Shown here: piece by piece, positions 52,893-62,566 of the stretch
Numbering within the stretch: the stretch's first letter is position 1
Layout: every line of letters starts with the position of its first letter
Origin: JBGSUZ01 sp964404895
GTDB lineage: Bacteria > Bacillota > Clostridia > Peptostreptococcales > Acidaminobacteraceae
Length of the DNA: 64,000 bases
Direction of reading: 5' to 3'
Assembly (NCBI GenBank): GCA_964404895.1
Contig: CAYOLV010000002.1
Span: forward strand, 661,616-725,615
Made by a program: the position numbers and the translations under genes
Notes under the pieces: model-generated
Seen by the model: the letters and a program-made list of their open reading frames with translations, nothing else
Database searches by the model: none
What the model was told of the DNA's origin: nothing

Positions 52893-55800
52893 ATGGATAA
52901 TCAACGCAATACCCCAATAAACAGACAAAGGTCCTCTACGTTCAATGATCCCGATGCGCTTAAGAAATCGGCTAGTAGAAGTCCTCAATCTGATTCAATG
53001 AGGACTTCTTCACGTCAGGGAGATCGTTCAACTGCCAGTGGCAATAGTTCCCCAACCGGAACACCTCGAAAACGTTCATTTGGAGATCGAGTCGCAATAG
53101 ATCCTCGAGAATCTACCGCTAATAATACTAGCAGCAACGTTCAGAGAGAACGAAGAAATGTCAATTCGGACCTTTATCAACCAGGAGAAATTCCTGAATT
53201 CGTACCTGTAGGAGCAAGAAAACCCCTCAATCCCATCCAACAACAATCAATAGATACAAGAGGGGCACAAAGAGCTTCACAACGCTCAGACTCTAGTAGT
53301 AATCATTCGAGTGCAGAACCCCGTGTCCGTCGTCCTGCACCCTCTTCCACGGACATTCCAACAGATGGAGGACGCCCTTTGAGAAATGGATCAGGCGGTG
53401 GCACCCCCCCTAAAAAACCAAAGAAAAAAGCAAAGCTTTGGGTCAATATCCTTAAGTGGATCGCAATTTTCATGGTTTCAGTGGGGCTTATAGGTGGCGT
53501 TGGCGGTTTTATTTATTTACAAACCATCATTGCACAAGTACCACCCATCGACCCTTCAAAGATCACAGAAGGCCTTGGAGAAAACTCTGTAATTGTAGAC
53601 GCCAACGGCAAGGTTCTTGAAACCCTTCAAAATGATGGGATTCGAAAAATCATCAAATACAGTGATATGAGTCCAACCTTAATTAACGCCTTTGTTGCCG
53701 TAGAAGATAAAACCTTCTGGGAACACAATGGTTTTAACGTGGTTCGTTTGGTTGGTTCTGTTTGGCAAGGTTTTTCAAAAGGAGACCGAATCAAAGGAAC
53801 TTCAACAATCACTCAGCAGTTGGCTCGTAACATCTATCTGGTTGAAATCAAATCCGTTCGTAGTATTGAGCGAAAAATCAAAGAAGCGCACTATGCAATT
53901 CAAATTGAAAAACATTTAGAAAAAGAACAAATCATAGAAGCTTATTTGAATACAATTTACTTGGGAGCAGGCGCAAATGGTGTAGAAGCGGCAGCCCAAG
54001 CCTACTTTAGTAAAGAAGCAAAAGACTTAGATTTAGTTGAGTCCGCTATGATTGCAGGTATTCCTGCCAGCCCTCTCAATTATTCTCCAATGCGCACCAA
54101 AGAAAAAGTGGATGTAACCCCTGACGACATCATCATCGACGACTCAGATGAGCTTTACACCATCGTCTACAACACTGGCTGTGAAAAACGTTATGCGATT
54201 TCCATCCGCCTGATGTACGACAATGGAAAAATTACCAAAGAAGAATATGAAGCTGCTAAAAAAGCTGATCTTGTGGCAAAACTAAAACCAAGCAAGCCTG
54301 CAACCAGTGATATTGCTTCTTATTTCGCTGATATGGTAAAAGATGACGTGGCAGACGCCCTCATGGAAAAGTACGACTATACCAAGAGCGAAGCCATTGC
54401 CTACCTTTATAATCAAGGTCTCGTCATTCACTCTACTGTAGATTACAATATGCAGAAATCTTTAGAAGCTGCCTACGAAGAAAATAGTAAAAGTATGCCA
54501 AAAATTACCGTTACCTTCGACGGCAACGGTAATGTCATTAACAAAGACGGTGCTATTTTACTTTACAGGTATGAAAATCTAGTCAACAACGATCAAGAGT
54601 TGGTAATCCCTTCTTCAGATTTCAAGACAGATGCTTCAGGTAATATCGTTTTAACAAAAGGCAAGCGCCTTAACTTCTATCCAAAATATCAAGATGATAA
54701 GCTGGTCAACATTCAAATTGCCATTAAATCAGTCTACAAAGGCTCTGAGTTAAAAGCAAAGGGCATCAGCGCATCTGGTAAAAAGAATGTAAGCAACTTC
54801 AATACTTACACGGGAAAAGATATTCTAGTCCCTGCTGAATTCAAAAGTTTTGATCAGAATAAAAATTTAGTCATCAGCAAATCCTTCATTGACAAAAATC
54901 CTGATTTCTTCAGTACAAGTTCAAAAGGATCATTGCTTGTGAAAAAAGAGAACTACGTCATTGCCGAGAAAGGCATAGTACAACCTCAATCCGCAACAGT
55001 TATCATCGATTATCATACAGGTGCTTTAAAAGCAATTGTTGGCGGTCGTAATGTTGGCGGGCAAAAAATCTACAACCGTGCCGTGAATCCAAGACAGCCA
55101 GGGTCTTCTATCAAACCCCTTGCCGTCTACTTGCCAGCTATTGACACAAAAGCTTTTACAGCTGCATCTGTCATAGATGACGCACCAATCTTCTTAGGAC
55201 CAAATAACACCCGTTGGCCGATGAACTGGTACGAAGGTACAACCCGTTACTGGGGTCTTCAAACCATTAGAGAAAGCATGATGTGGTCCATCAACGTCAA
55301 TGCGGTTCAGGTGGCAAAAGCCATAGGTACAGAAACCTCAATAAAATACCTTAAAAAATTAGGAATTACTTCAGTGGTTGAAGAAGGTCCTAGCAATGAT
55401 GATAACTTGTCCGCTATGGCACTTGGCGGTATGACCAAAGGGATTTCACCTGTTGAAATGGCCGGTGCCTACGGTTCAATTGCCAACAACGGTGAAAGAG
55501 TTTCAACCATTACTTTTACCACTGTTGAAGATCGAAACGGTAATATTATTTTAGATAATATCCCAGAAAAGACTTTAGTGGCATCTCCAGAAGGTGCATT
55601 TATTACTTTGGATATGATGCGTTCCACGGTTACAAGTGGTCTTGCTCAAACTGCTGCCATCTATTCAGGTAACAAGACCATTCCAATTGCAGGTAAAACA
55701 GGTACGACTTCTAATCAAATGGATGCTTGGTTTGTAGGCGTATCGCCTTACTACAGTGCTTCTGTATGGTTTGGAAACGACCTGAATATTCCTCTCGATC

Positions 55801-56519
55801 AGGGGTCCAAAGTCAGTGCGAAATTCTGGCAAATTGTTATGAAGAAAATGCATAAGGGACTGCCCGCAAAAGATTTTGTAAATCCTGGAACCCTTAAAAC
55901 AGTTGCAATCGATACAAAATCAGGCTTATTGCCTTCTTCATTGTCAAAGTCTGATCCACGAGGCACTGTTCGAAACGAATTATTTATTTCTGGTACAGAA
56001 CCTACTACGGCAGACGATGTTCACGTAAGCGTGAAAGTCTGTAAGGAAAGCAACAAATTGCCAGGCCCAAATTGCCCTGATTCGGCAATTGTGAATAAGG
56101 TATTTGTAAAGCGTAAAGTTCCTGTTGTTAATCCTGAAGGGATTGCAATCAGAGACTGGGCATACGAAGTTCCTACACGTACTTGTGACGTTCACTCTGC
56201 CCCACTCAAAACAACTTATAAGAATCAATTCGTCACCGCTAACTCAGACGGAACCTATAATGTTGTGGCAAGCTTTGACATCACCTTAATCGACGGAACC
56301 GTTATTACCCTTCCAGTGGGTACAGTCGTTCAAGTTGACAAGAGTTTCTTGCTTCCAGACGGTACAGCAATCATGCCGTATGATGTGACCCTTTATCCGG
56401 ACTTGGAAAAATTAAAAGGAACTCCGGTAAGAGAAGTCCCAACAACGCCGACAACAACTGACCCGGCTACAAATCCTGAAACCTTGATAGACGAAGCTGA
56501 TAGCAGCATCGAAAACTAA
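52893..56519 (+). CDS. Class A penicillin-binding protein (PBP1A type), unusually long
   Basis: Bifunctional peptidoglycan synthase of 1208 residues. Residues 1-183 are a cytoplasmic, disordered tail rich in Ser, Arg, Asn, Pro and Gly, followed by one membrane helix (about 184-207). The glycosyltransferase (GT51) domain has VAVEDKTFWEHNG (about 267) and GTSTITQQLARN (about 302). A beta-rich OB-like region (about 540-690) precedes the transpeptidase, with SSIK (about 737), SIN (about 799) and KTG (about 933). The C-terminus adds more than 200 residues ending in a Thr/Pro-rich tail. The ATG at 52893 has an AGGAGG site; an ATG inside that site is not used. Most relatives are 700-950 residues. 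Confidence 0.95.
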   Translation: MDNQRNTPINRQRSSTFNDPDALKKSASRSPQSDSMRTSSRQGDRSTASGNSSPTGTPRKRSFGDRVAIDPRESTANNTSSNVQRERRNVNSDLYQPGEIPEFVPVGARKPLNPIQQQSIDTRGAQRASQRSDSSSNHSSAEPRVRRPAPSSTDIPTDGGRPLRNGSGGGTPPKKPKKKAKLWVNILKWIAIFMVSVGLIGGVGGFIYLQTIIAQVPPIDPSKITEGLGENSVIVDANGKVLETLQNDGIRKIIKYSDMSPTLINAFVAVEDKTFWEHNGFNVVRLVGSVWQGFSKGDRIKGTSTITQQLARNIYLVEIKSVRSIERKIKEAHYAIQIEKHLEKEQIIEAYLNTIYLGAGANGVEAAAQAYFSKEAKDLDLVESAMIAGIPASPLNYSPMRTKEKVDVTPDDIIIDDSDELYTIVYNTGCEKRYAISIRLMYDNGKITKEEYEAAKKADLVAKLKPSKPATSDIASYFADMVKDDVADALMEKYDYTKSEAIAYLYNQGLVIHSTVDYNMQKSLEAAYEENSKSMPKITVTFDGNGNVINKDGAILLYRYENLVNNDQELVIPSSDFKTDASGNIVLTKGKRLNFYPKYQDDKLVNIQIAIKSVYKGSELKAKGISASGKKNVSNFNTYTGKDILVPAEFKSFDQNKNLVISKSFIDKNPDFFSTSSKGSLLVKKENYVIAEKGIVQPQSATVIIDYHTGALKAIVGGRNVGGQKIYNRAVNPRQPGSSIKPLAVYLPAIDTKAFTAASVIDDAPIFLGPNNTRWPMNWYEGTTRYWGLQTIRESMMWSINVNAVQVAKAIGTETSIKYLKKLGITSVVEEGPSNDDNLSAMALGGMTKGISPVEMAGAYGSIANNGERVSTITFTTVEDRNGNIILDNIPEKTLVASPEGAFITLDMMRSTVTSGLAQTAAIYSGNKTIPIAGKTGTTSNQMDAWFVGVSPYYSASVWFGNDLNIPLDQGSKVSAKFWQIVMKKMHKGLPAKDFVNPGTLKTVAIDTKSGLLPSSLSKSDPRGTVRNELFISGTEPTTADDVHVSVKVCKESNKLPGPNCPDSAIVNKVFVKRKVPVVNPEGIAIRDWAYEVPTRTCDVHSAPLKTTYKNQFVTANSDGTYNVVASFDITLIDGTVITLPVGTVVQVDKSFLLPDGTAIMPYDVTLYPDLEKLKGTPVREVPTTPTTTDPATNPETLIDEADSSIEN

Positions 56520-56535
56520 ATAAATACACTTTTTT

Positions 56536-56579
56536 AACAGAACAAATCATTATACTTGATTTGTTCTGTTATTTTTTTT
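56536..56579 (+). terminator. Terminator of the PBP gene
   Basis: Stem AACAGAACAAATCA/TGATTTGTTCTGTT (56536-56549 with 56557-56570), followed by ATTTTTTTT. Confidence 0.93.
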
Positions 56580-56628
56580 GAAAATGGGGTAAGAACGAAC
56601 TAATGACTTTATAAAGGAGGAAAATCCG

Positions 56629-57654
56629 TTGATTACTGTCCGAGATCCTGAAAACGATATAAACAATAATATTACAGACTATTCTCCCATTCATTATAAT
56701 TCAGTTGAACTGACTCAAAGCATAGCACTTCTCGATGCTGTTATAGAAGCCACAGCCGATGCCATTATTGTTTATTCTATGGACAAGTACATTATTAAGA
56801 TCAATAATCGTTATTGTGAAATGATGGGGATAGATAAGTATGACGCCTACCTCCATAGTTTCGATCAACATCTAGACATCTTCCAAAGGCACTGTATCAA
56901 CGCACCTGCCTTCTTTACAAGATTTAACAAATACTTAGGTTTACAAAAGACAGATAAAGATTTTGTACTTAAATTTACGAACAATCGCTATTATACTTTG
57001 ACAAATTCACCCTATACAATCAACGGAAAAATGCTTGGCCGTGTTTTAGCTTTTAGAGATATTACCCATGAAAAAAGAACTGAGTTGAACTTAATTGAAC
57101 GTGAAGCCTTATACAAAGATTTGTCTATAAAAGATAACCTTACAGGCATTTATAATCGGAGAAAAATTCTCTTAGAATTGAAGCAGTGTTTTTCTGAACC
57201 GAGATTACAAAAAAAGACTTCCAGTTTGATTATGTTTGATCTCAATGATTTTAAAACCATCAACGACACCTATGGACACGGTATGGGCGATTTCGTTTTA
57301 CAAAGGATCACAGAGTCCATTTCTGCTTGCCTGAGAAAGAAAGATATCTTCGGTCGTTGGGGTGGAGATGAATTTATCATTTTATTGCCCGATTGTAACC
57401 GACTAAAAGCAGAAAAAACCACGCTTAAAATCAAGAATCGTTTAGCCCATTTAGGCTTACCTCTAAAAACTCCAGTCACTTGCGCATTTGGTATATCTAC
57501 CACTGAAGATGAAACTTGCCCAGAAGCCTTAATTCACAGAGCAGATATGGCTATGTATCATGTAAAACATAAAAGTATGACTCGAAATCATGAACACTTT
57601 GAACAACAACTTACTTTTTCTAATGGATTTCAAAAAAATAATACTTCTTTATAA
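56629..57654 (+). CDS. Diguanylate cyclase with PAS domain
   Basis: 341 residues. A PAS-like sensor (about residues 28-140; IYSMDKYIIKINNRYCEMMG-type pattern) precedes a GGDEF domain (about 160-325). The active site is WGGDEFIILLPD (about 244), and an RKKD inhibitory site lies 5 residues before it, so product inhibition is expected. DNLTGIYNRRKI is the conserved entry to the domain. No membrane helix. Start is TTG with an AAAGGAGG site. It is intact and should make cyclic di-GMP. The convergent thiI gene ends after a shared terminator. Confidence 0.92.
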   Translation: MITVRDPENDINNNITDYSPIHYNSVELTQSIALLDAVIEATADAIIVYSMDKYIIKINNRYCEMMGIDKYDAYLHSFDQHLDIFQRHCINAPAFFTRFNKYLGLQKTDKDFVLKFTNNRYYTLTNSPYTINGKMLGRVLAFRDITHEKRTELNLIEREALYKDLSIKDNLTGIYNRRKILLELKQCFSEPRLQKKTSSLIMFDLNDFKTINDTYGHGMGDFVLQRITESISACLRKKDIFGRWGGDEFIILLPDCNRLKAEKTTLKIKNRLAHLGLPLKTPVTCAFGISTTEDETCPEALIHRADMAMYHVKHKSMTRNHEHFEQQLTFSNGFQKNNTSL

Positions 57655-57690
57655 AAAAACAAGACCTCACGAAGAGGCCTTGTTTTTTTA
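57654..57690. terminator. Bidirectional terminator between the GGDEF gene and thiI
   Basis: Hairpin AAAAAACAAGACCTC/GAGGCCTTGTTTTTT with an ACGA loop and A/T runs on the two sides. Confidence 0.9.
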
Positions 57691-57725
57691 TATAACAATT
57701 TAATTTTTAATAGGCATTTAAAATC

Positions 57726-58898
57726 TTAGTCCCTAACCAAATTAACGACTTCCATTCCATCAATTGCTCTTTGAATCAATCCTTCTTCATCCAATAACGC
57801 TTCAGCAGCAAGTAGATCTTTCAATTTTGGACGGGTAATCACTTTTTTAGGTAAGAATACCGTACAACAATCTTCAAAAGGTAAGATGGAAGTTTCAAAC
57901 GTATCAATCTTTTTAGCAAATGTCACAATATCATTTTTGTCAAAAGCAATCAAGGGTCTAAATACAGGCATACTCACTCTGGCATTTGTTACCGTCAGGC
58001 CTTCAATCGTCTGACTTGCAACCTGAGCAATATTTTCACCTGTAATCAATGCCTGACAGCCATCTGCCACTGCAATCCGTTCTGCAATCGCCATCATGAA
58101 ACGTCTTGAAAGAATTGTCATGTGTTCTTCAGGGCACTTCTCCCCAATTTCTTTTTGAATTTCCAATAGGTTGACACTGTATATTTTCATTTTGCCCACA
58201 TAACGACATAAAATTCTACCTAGGTCAAAAACCTTTTCCTTGGCGCGGTCGCTAGTAAATGGATAAGAGTGGAAATGAACTGCAGATAACTCTACGCCCC
58301 TCTTTGCCATCATCCAACCCGCAACAGGGCTGTCAATTCCGCCAGAAAGCAACAATGCAGCCTTGCCTGACGTGCCGTATGGCATACCGCCGTAACAAGG
58401 AATCTCTCTACAATAAATATAAGTTCTCTCTCGAACTTCTACATTGACTCTAAACTCAGGGTGGTGCACGTCCACAGAAACTTCCTCAAGCGAAGTGTTA
58501 ATGAAGCCCCCAACATGCTTAGAAATTTCAGGCGATGTAAAAGGAAATTTCTTGTCACTTCTTCTAGCTTCAACCTTAAAAGTCACTTGTCCTGTTTCTT
58601 CAATCAATTTCTTAGTCTCTTCAAGAGCCGCTTCCTTAATGATATTCAAATCATTTTCGACCGCTAATCCTGGACAAATAGAAACCAAACCAAAAACTTT
58701 TCGAACCCTATCAATGATTTCATCTTCCAAATGCTGGTCATAAGCAATATACATACGACCGTGTTCTTTCGTCACCTTGTAGCCTTTCAATCCTCTCAAA
58801 GAGGCTTTAATATTGTCTATCAAACGGTTCTCGAAGTGATGTCTATTTAACCCTTTTAACGCGATTTCTCCATATTTTAACAGTATAATGCCCGTCAT
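57726..58898 (-). CDS. thiI: tRNA 4-thiouridine synthase ThiI
   Basis: Sulfurtransferase that makes 4-thiouridine in tRNA and, in some bacteria, feeds thiamine synthesis. NFLD/THUMP domains (about 1-165) are followed by the PP-loop ATPase with LLSGGIDSPVAGWMMAKRG. It has 390 residues and no C-terminal rhodanese domain, like other Gram-positive ThiI, so it depends on a partner cysteine desulfurase, which the next gene upstream (2 bp gap) provides. Confidence 0.95.
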   Translation of the reverse strand: MTGIILLKYGEIALKGLNRHHFENRLIDNIKASLRGLKGYKVTKEHGRMYIAYDQHLEDEIIDRVRKVFGLVSICPGLAVENDLNIIKEAALEETKKLIEETGQVTFKVEARRSDKKFPFTSPEISKHVGGFINTSLEEVSVDVHHPEFRVNVEVRERTYIYCREIPCYGGMPYGTSGKAALLLSGGIDSPVAGWMMAKRGVELSAVHFHSYPFTSDRAKEKVFDLGRILCRYVGKMKIYSVNLLEIQKEIGEKCPEEHMTILSRRFMMAIAERIAVADGCQALITGENIAQVASQTIEGLTVTNARVSMPVFRPLIAFDKNDIVTFAKKIDTFETSILPFEDCCTVFLPKKVITRPKLKDLLAAEALLDEEGLIQRAIDGMEVVNLVRD

Positions 58899-58900
58899 CC

Positions 58901-60061
58901 TTATTTCCCCTTTATGATTGCTCGAAGTAATTGGTATTGTTCAACGACTTGTAAAATTGCATGTTCAATCTCTTCATCCGTTGTTTCCACAGAAAGGCTA
59001 AAACGAACAGCGCCTTCCTTCAAAGATGACGATTTATGCATCGCCTCTAAAACGTGAGAGTATTTTTTTATTTTTGAATTGCAAGCAGACCCAATTGAAA
59101 CATAGACCCCATTGGTTTCCAGCGCATGAAGCAATACCTCGCCTCTTATTTCTGGAAAACTCACGTGTAAAATATGAGGTGCAGTCGGCACATCTATAGG
59201 CGTATTCACAACCGCTTCAGGAATAGCTTGTACTATACCCGTTCTCAATCGTTCTTTTCTCTTTTCCAATTTTTCCATTTTTAAATCAAAATCTTCAAAA
59301 ATCAGTTCAGTAGCTTTTTCTAGCCCGATGATACCATAGGTATTTTCAGTGCCCGGTCGTATATCCATTTGTTGGCCACCGCCATAAATCAACGGTTTTA
59401 ACTGTACACCTTTTTTAACATAAAGGAATCCAATACCCTTAGGTCCATGAATTTTATGACCACTTCCAGACAGTAAATCGATTCCAAGTCTCTTCGCATC
59501 TATTCTAAGCTTACCAAATGCCTGAACCCCGTCTACGTGAAAAATTGGCGGGTTCTTTAATTTTTTCAAACCCTTCGCAACGGCTTCCACGGGTTGAATA
59601 ATGCCCGTTTCATTATTCACAAACATCAAACTGATGAGAGCAGTCTTATCCGTAACTGCATTTAGAACTTGTTCAGAACTCACTGCCCCATTTTTATCCA
59701 CTGGCAGATAAATAACTTCGTAACCCTCGTTTTCCAAACATTTAAAAGCTTCTAAAACTGACTTATGCTCAGTTGCTGACGTTATAATCTGCTTTTTTCG
59801 CTTCGCTAACCAACGCCCAGCCCCTAATATCGCTAAGTTGTTAGATTCCGTTCCCCCAGAGGTAAAAATAATCTCCCCTTCAGGGTTACCCAAATTTTTA
59901 AAAAGGGTCCTCTTACAAGCTCTAATTTCCTGTTCTGCCACAACACCCATCTTATGTAAAGATGATGGGTTGCCGTATCTATGACGCATTGAGTCTGAAA
60001 TAACCTCAATGACTTCTTCAAATGGTTTTGTCGTTGCACTGTTATCCAAATATGCAATCAA
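58901..60061 (-). CDS. Cysteine desulfurase (NifS/IscS family)
   Basis: PLP enzyme that releases sulfur from cysteine as a persulfide. The N-terminus YLDNSATTKPFEEV, the PLP lysine in LSGSGHKIHGPKGIGFLYV, and the active-site cysteine loop SIGSACNSKIKK are present, and the 387-residue length fits. TTG at 60061 is taken as start (AGAGG 9 bases before); GTG at 60070 would overlap the site. The adjacent thiI suggests a dedicated thiolation pair, like NifZ-ThiI in Bacillus. Confidence 0.93.
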   Translation of the reverse strand: MIAYLDNSATTKPFEEVIEVISDSMRHRYGNPSSLHKMGVVAEQEIRACKRTLFKNLGNPEGEIIFTSGGTESNNLAILGAGRWLAKRKKQIITSATEHKSVLEAFKCLENEGYEVIYLPVDKNGAVSSEQVLNAVTDKTALISLMFVNNETGIIQPVEAVAKGLKKLKNPPIFHVDGVQAFGKLRIDAKRLGIDLLSGSGHKIHGPKGIGFLYVKKGVQLKPLIYGGGQQMDIRPGTENTYGIIGLEKATELIFEDFDLKMEKLEKRKERLRTGIVQAIPEAVVNTPIDVPTAPHILHVSFPEIRGEVLLHALETNGVYVSIGSACNSKIKKYSHVLEAMHKSSSLKEGAVRFSLSVETTDEEIEHAILQVVEQYQLLRAIIKGK

Positions 60062-60227
60062 TTGTAACACCTCTCTTTATCCTAAACTATTTTACACGAA
60101 CGCCCCATTTATGTAAAGCAAAGTGCCCAATACACGTTCAGTATTAAGGTAAGTTCATAACTCAAAATCTCAATATTATTGTATAATAATATTAGATAAA
60201 TTCATAACGTGCACGAGGAGGATTTAA

Positions 60228-61223
60228 GTGAAAAAGGTAGCTGTTATTTTTACAGGTGGTACCATCTCAATGAAAGTAGACAAACGCCTTGCTGCGGCAA
60301 TACCAGCAATGTCCAGTCAAGAAATTATGTCCATGGTAACAAATATAGATAAGATTGCTGACATAGAAATCGTTACATTTGGTGCTTATCCAGGTCCTCA
60401 AATGACACCAGATCTGATCATGAAGCTCTCATCCGATGTGAAAACCTTATTATCCCGTTCAGATATTGATGGCGTTGTCATCACCCATGGTACAGACAGT
60501 CTTGAAGAAACCGCATATTACTTAGATCTTAATATCAACTCCAATAAACCAATTGTCATGGTAGCTGCTATGAGAAATGGATCTGAACTAGGTTACGATG
60601 GTCCAAGTAACTTATCTGCAGCAATTTGTACCGCAGTTTCAGATCAATCTATTGGCAAAGGAGTCCTAATCGTTTTAAACAATGAAGTGAATTCTGCACA
60701 AGAAGTCACTAAAACCCATACACTCAGCTTAGATACATTCAAATCTCTAGAATTTGGCCCTCTCGGCGTGGTTGACAATGATGAAGTTATATTCTATAGA
60801 GATATTCTCAGACATCCTCATATTCTAACAGATACTTGTGAGAAGAATGTTCATTTGCTAAAAGCAGTCGTCGGAATGGATTCCACTTTAATTGACTACC
60901 TCATCGACGTGAAAAAAGCTAAAGGTATCGTCATTGAAGCAATGGGTAGAGGAAACCTCCCACCCGATACAGTTCCGGGTATCCAAAGAGCTCTAGACAG
61001 TGGCGCTGAAATTGTCATTGTTTCCCGTTGTCCAAAAGGTCGAGTCTTAGACAGCTATGGTTACGATGGTGGCGGTAAAATGCTGAGAGACATGGGCTGT
61101 ATCTTTGGTGGGAACTTAAACGGACAAAAAGCTCGTATTAAGCTTATGCTCGCACTAGCTTCGACATCTGATCATAACCTGATCAAAACCATATTTGAAA
61201 AAGATAATTACGCCTTATCATAA
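60228..61223 (+). CDS. ansA: L-asparaginase (type I, cytosolic)
   Basis: Hydrolyses asparagine to aspartate and ammonia. Catalytic threonines are in FTGGTISM near the N-terminus and VITHGTDSLEETAYYL near residue 90, with AMRNGSELGYDGPSN after it. 331 residues, no signal peptide, so cytosolic. Start is GTG with a GAGGAGG site. A hairpin at 61296-61341 ends the gene. Confidence 0.95.
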   Translation: MKKVAVIFTGGTISMKVDKRLAAAIPAMSSQEIMSMVTNIDKIADIEIVTFGAYPGPQMTPDLIMKLSSDVKTLLSRSDIDGVVITHGTDSLEETAYYLDLNINSNKPIVMVAAMRNGSELGYDGPSNLSAAICTAVSDQSIGKGVLIVLNNEVNSAQEVTKTHTLSLDTFKSLEFGPLGVVDNDEVIFYRDILRHPHILTDTCEKNVHLLKAVVGMDSTLIDYLIDVKKAKGIVIEAMGRGNLPPDTVPGIQRALDSGAEIVIVSRCPKGRVLDSYGYDGGGKMLRDMGCIFGGNLNGQKARIKLMLALASTSDHNLIKTIFEKDNYALS

Positions 61224-61295
61224 GATATTTGCAGAAATTTATGACCGAAACATTTAAAGGTATTTTCATCCTATTTTTAACGACTTGTAACTAAA

Positions 61296-61347
61296 AAACC
61301 AGTAACGGTCTACACTTCTAAGTGTATGCTGTTACTGGTTTCAATTT
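61296..61347. terminator. Bidirectional terminator between ansA and the HD-GYP gene
   Basis: Outer stem AAACCAGTAAC/GTTACTGGTTT (61296-61306 with 61331-61341) enclosing a second stem TACACT/AGTGTA (61311-61316 with 61321-61326). T-runs lie on both sides. Confidence 0.9.
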
Positions 61348-61398
61348 TTTAATCTTATTTTAAGACACTACTCTTTATCTCATCACAAAATCACTAAA

Positions 61399-62451
61399 TT
61401 ATAAAACTGCTTTGGACATACTCCCATTTCTAAGCACTTCTAATACCTCAATTTTATAATTTGTGGATAAGTCCAAATAGCGCCCATCTCTTACTTTGAT
61501 CAAGGGTCTGGTTACATTCGACTTATTTAGCAAAATAACTTCACCAACTTCACCTGTACTCAATTTCACGATATTCCCAACGTAAAAATCAGCGATATTC
61601 TTAACCAAAACATTTACGATTTTAGGATCAAGTTTTCCAAAACTATCATCCTTCAATATTTCAATTGCCTTGTAAGGCGATACCTTTGCGCTATAAACAC
61701 GGTCAGACAAGATTGCGTCAAACATATCAGCAACAGCCAAAATGCGAGCACTCAAAGGGATTTCAGCACCTCTGGCACCACTAGGGTAACCAGAACCATC
61801 TAGTCTTTCATGATGATATAGTACCCCTTCCTTCGCCTTAAAGGAAAGCTGATCCATGTCTTTAACCAATTGGTAAGAATGATCCGCATGGGTTTTCATA
61901 ATTTCATACTCATCTGGAGTCAGCTTATTGGGCTTATTCAGAATACTGCCCGGAACATTGCATTTGCCTATATCGTGAAGATATCCAGCAACACCGATAT
62001 CAATCACTTCACTTCTCGAAAATCTAAGCCACTTGGCAATCGACATGGCAATGATTGAAACATTGATTGCATGTCGATAAATATATAAATCTTCAATATC
62101 AATGCTGTGAATTTTTCCAAGTACATCGTTTGAGTCAACGTATTGACTAAATAAGCCATTCATAATGCCTTTATAATCCACGTTATCAATACGAGTTCCA
62201 ATTCTGGAGCTCATATAAACCTTTTTAAACTCAGCTAAAGCCACTAGATAAAAATCTTTCTTATCCTTTTGAGTGCTCTCTCTAATGTCTTTTTTAACAT
62301 AGACTCGGTCTATATCCATTCTCTTCAAGCTTTCAATATGTCCATTATTAAGTATGGTGCCCTTAGCGAGAAAAGTGATTCCCACATCACTTACAACATC
62401 TAACGCCAACTCCATGCCCACTTCTAAGTCACTCACTGATATGTTCTTCAT
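61399..62451 (-). CDS. HD-GYP domain phosphodiesterase
   Basis: 350 residues. An N-terminal domain (about 1-65, ISVSDLEVGMELALDVVSDVG) typical of such proteins precedes the HD-GYP domain: HDIGKCNVPGSILNKPNKLT, HADHSYQLVKDM, HHERLDGSGYPSG and AVADMFDAILSDRVY. The GYP triad and HD residues are intact, so hydrolysis of cyclic di-GMP is predicted. A short C-terminal beta-rich extension (GEVGEVILLNKSNVTRPLIKV) follows. ATG at 62451 comes after a GGGGG site. Confidence 0.92.
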   Translation of the reverse strand: MKNISVSDLEVGMELALDVVSDVGITFLAKGTILNNGHIESLKRMDIDRVYVKKDIRESTQKDKKDFYLVALAEFKKVYMSSRIGTRIDNVDYKGIMNGLFSQYVDSNDVLGKIHSIDIEDLYIYRHAINVSIIAMSIAKWLRFSRSEVIDIGVAGYLHDIGKCNVPGSILNKPNKLTPDEYEIMKTHADHSYQLVKDMDQLSFKAKEGVLYHHERLDGSGYPSGARGAEIPLSARILAVADMFDAILSDRVYSAKVSPYKAIEILKDDSFGKLDPKIVNVLVKNIADFYVGNIVKLSTGEVGEVILLNKSNVTRPLIKVRDGRYLDLSTNYKIEVLEVLRNGSMSKAVL

Positions 62452-62566
62452 ATTGATAAATCCCCCACCCAGCATTTGGTTATATCTCTAAACATATTTT
62501 TTTAAGCAATAAAATAAAGTATAATATTACTATTGAAGCATATAGTGCTTTCAACCGGAGGAACAA

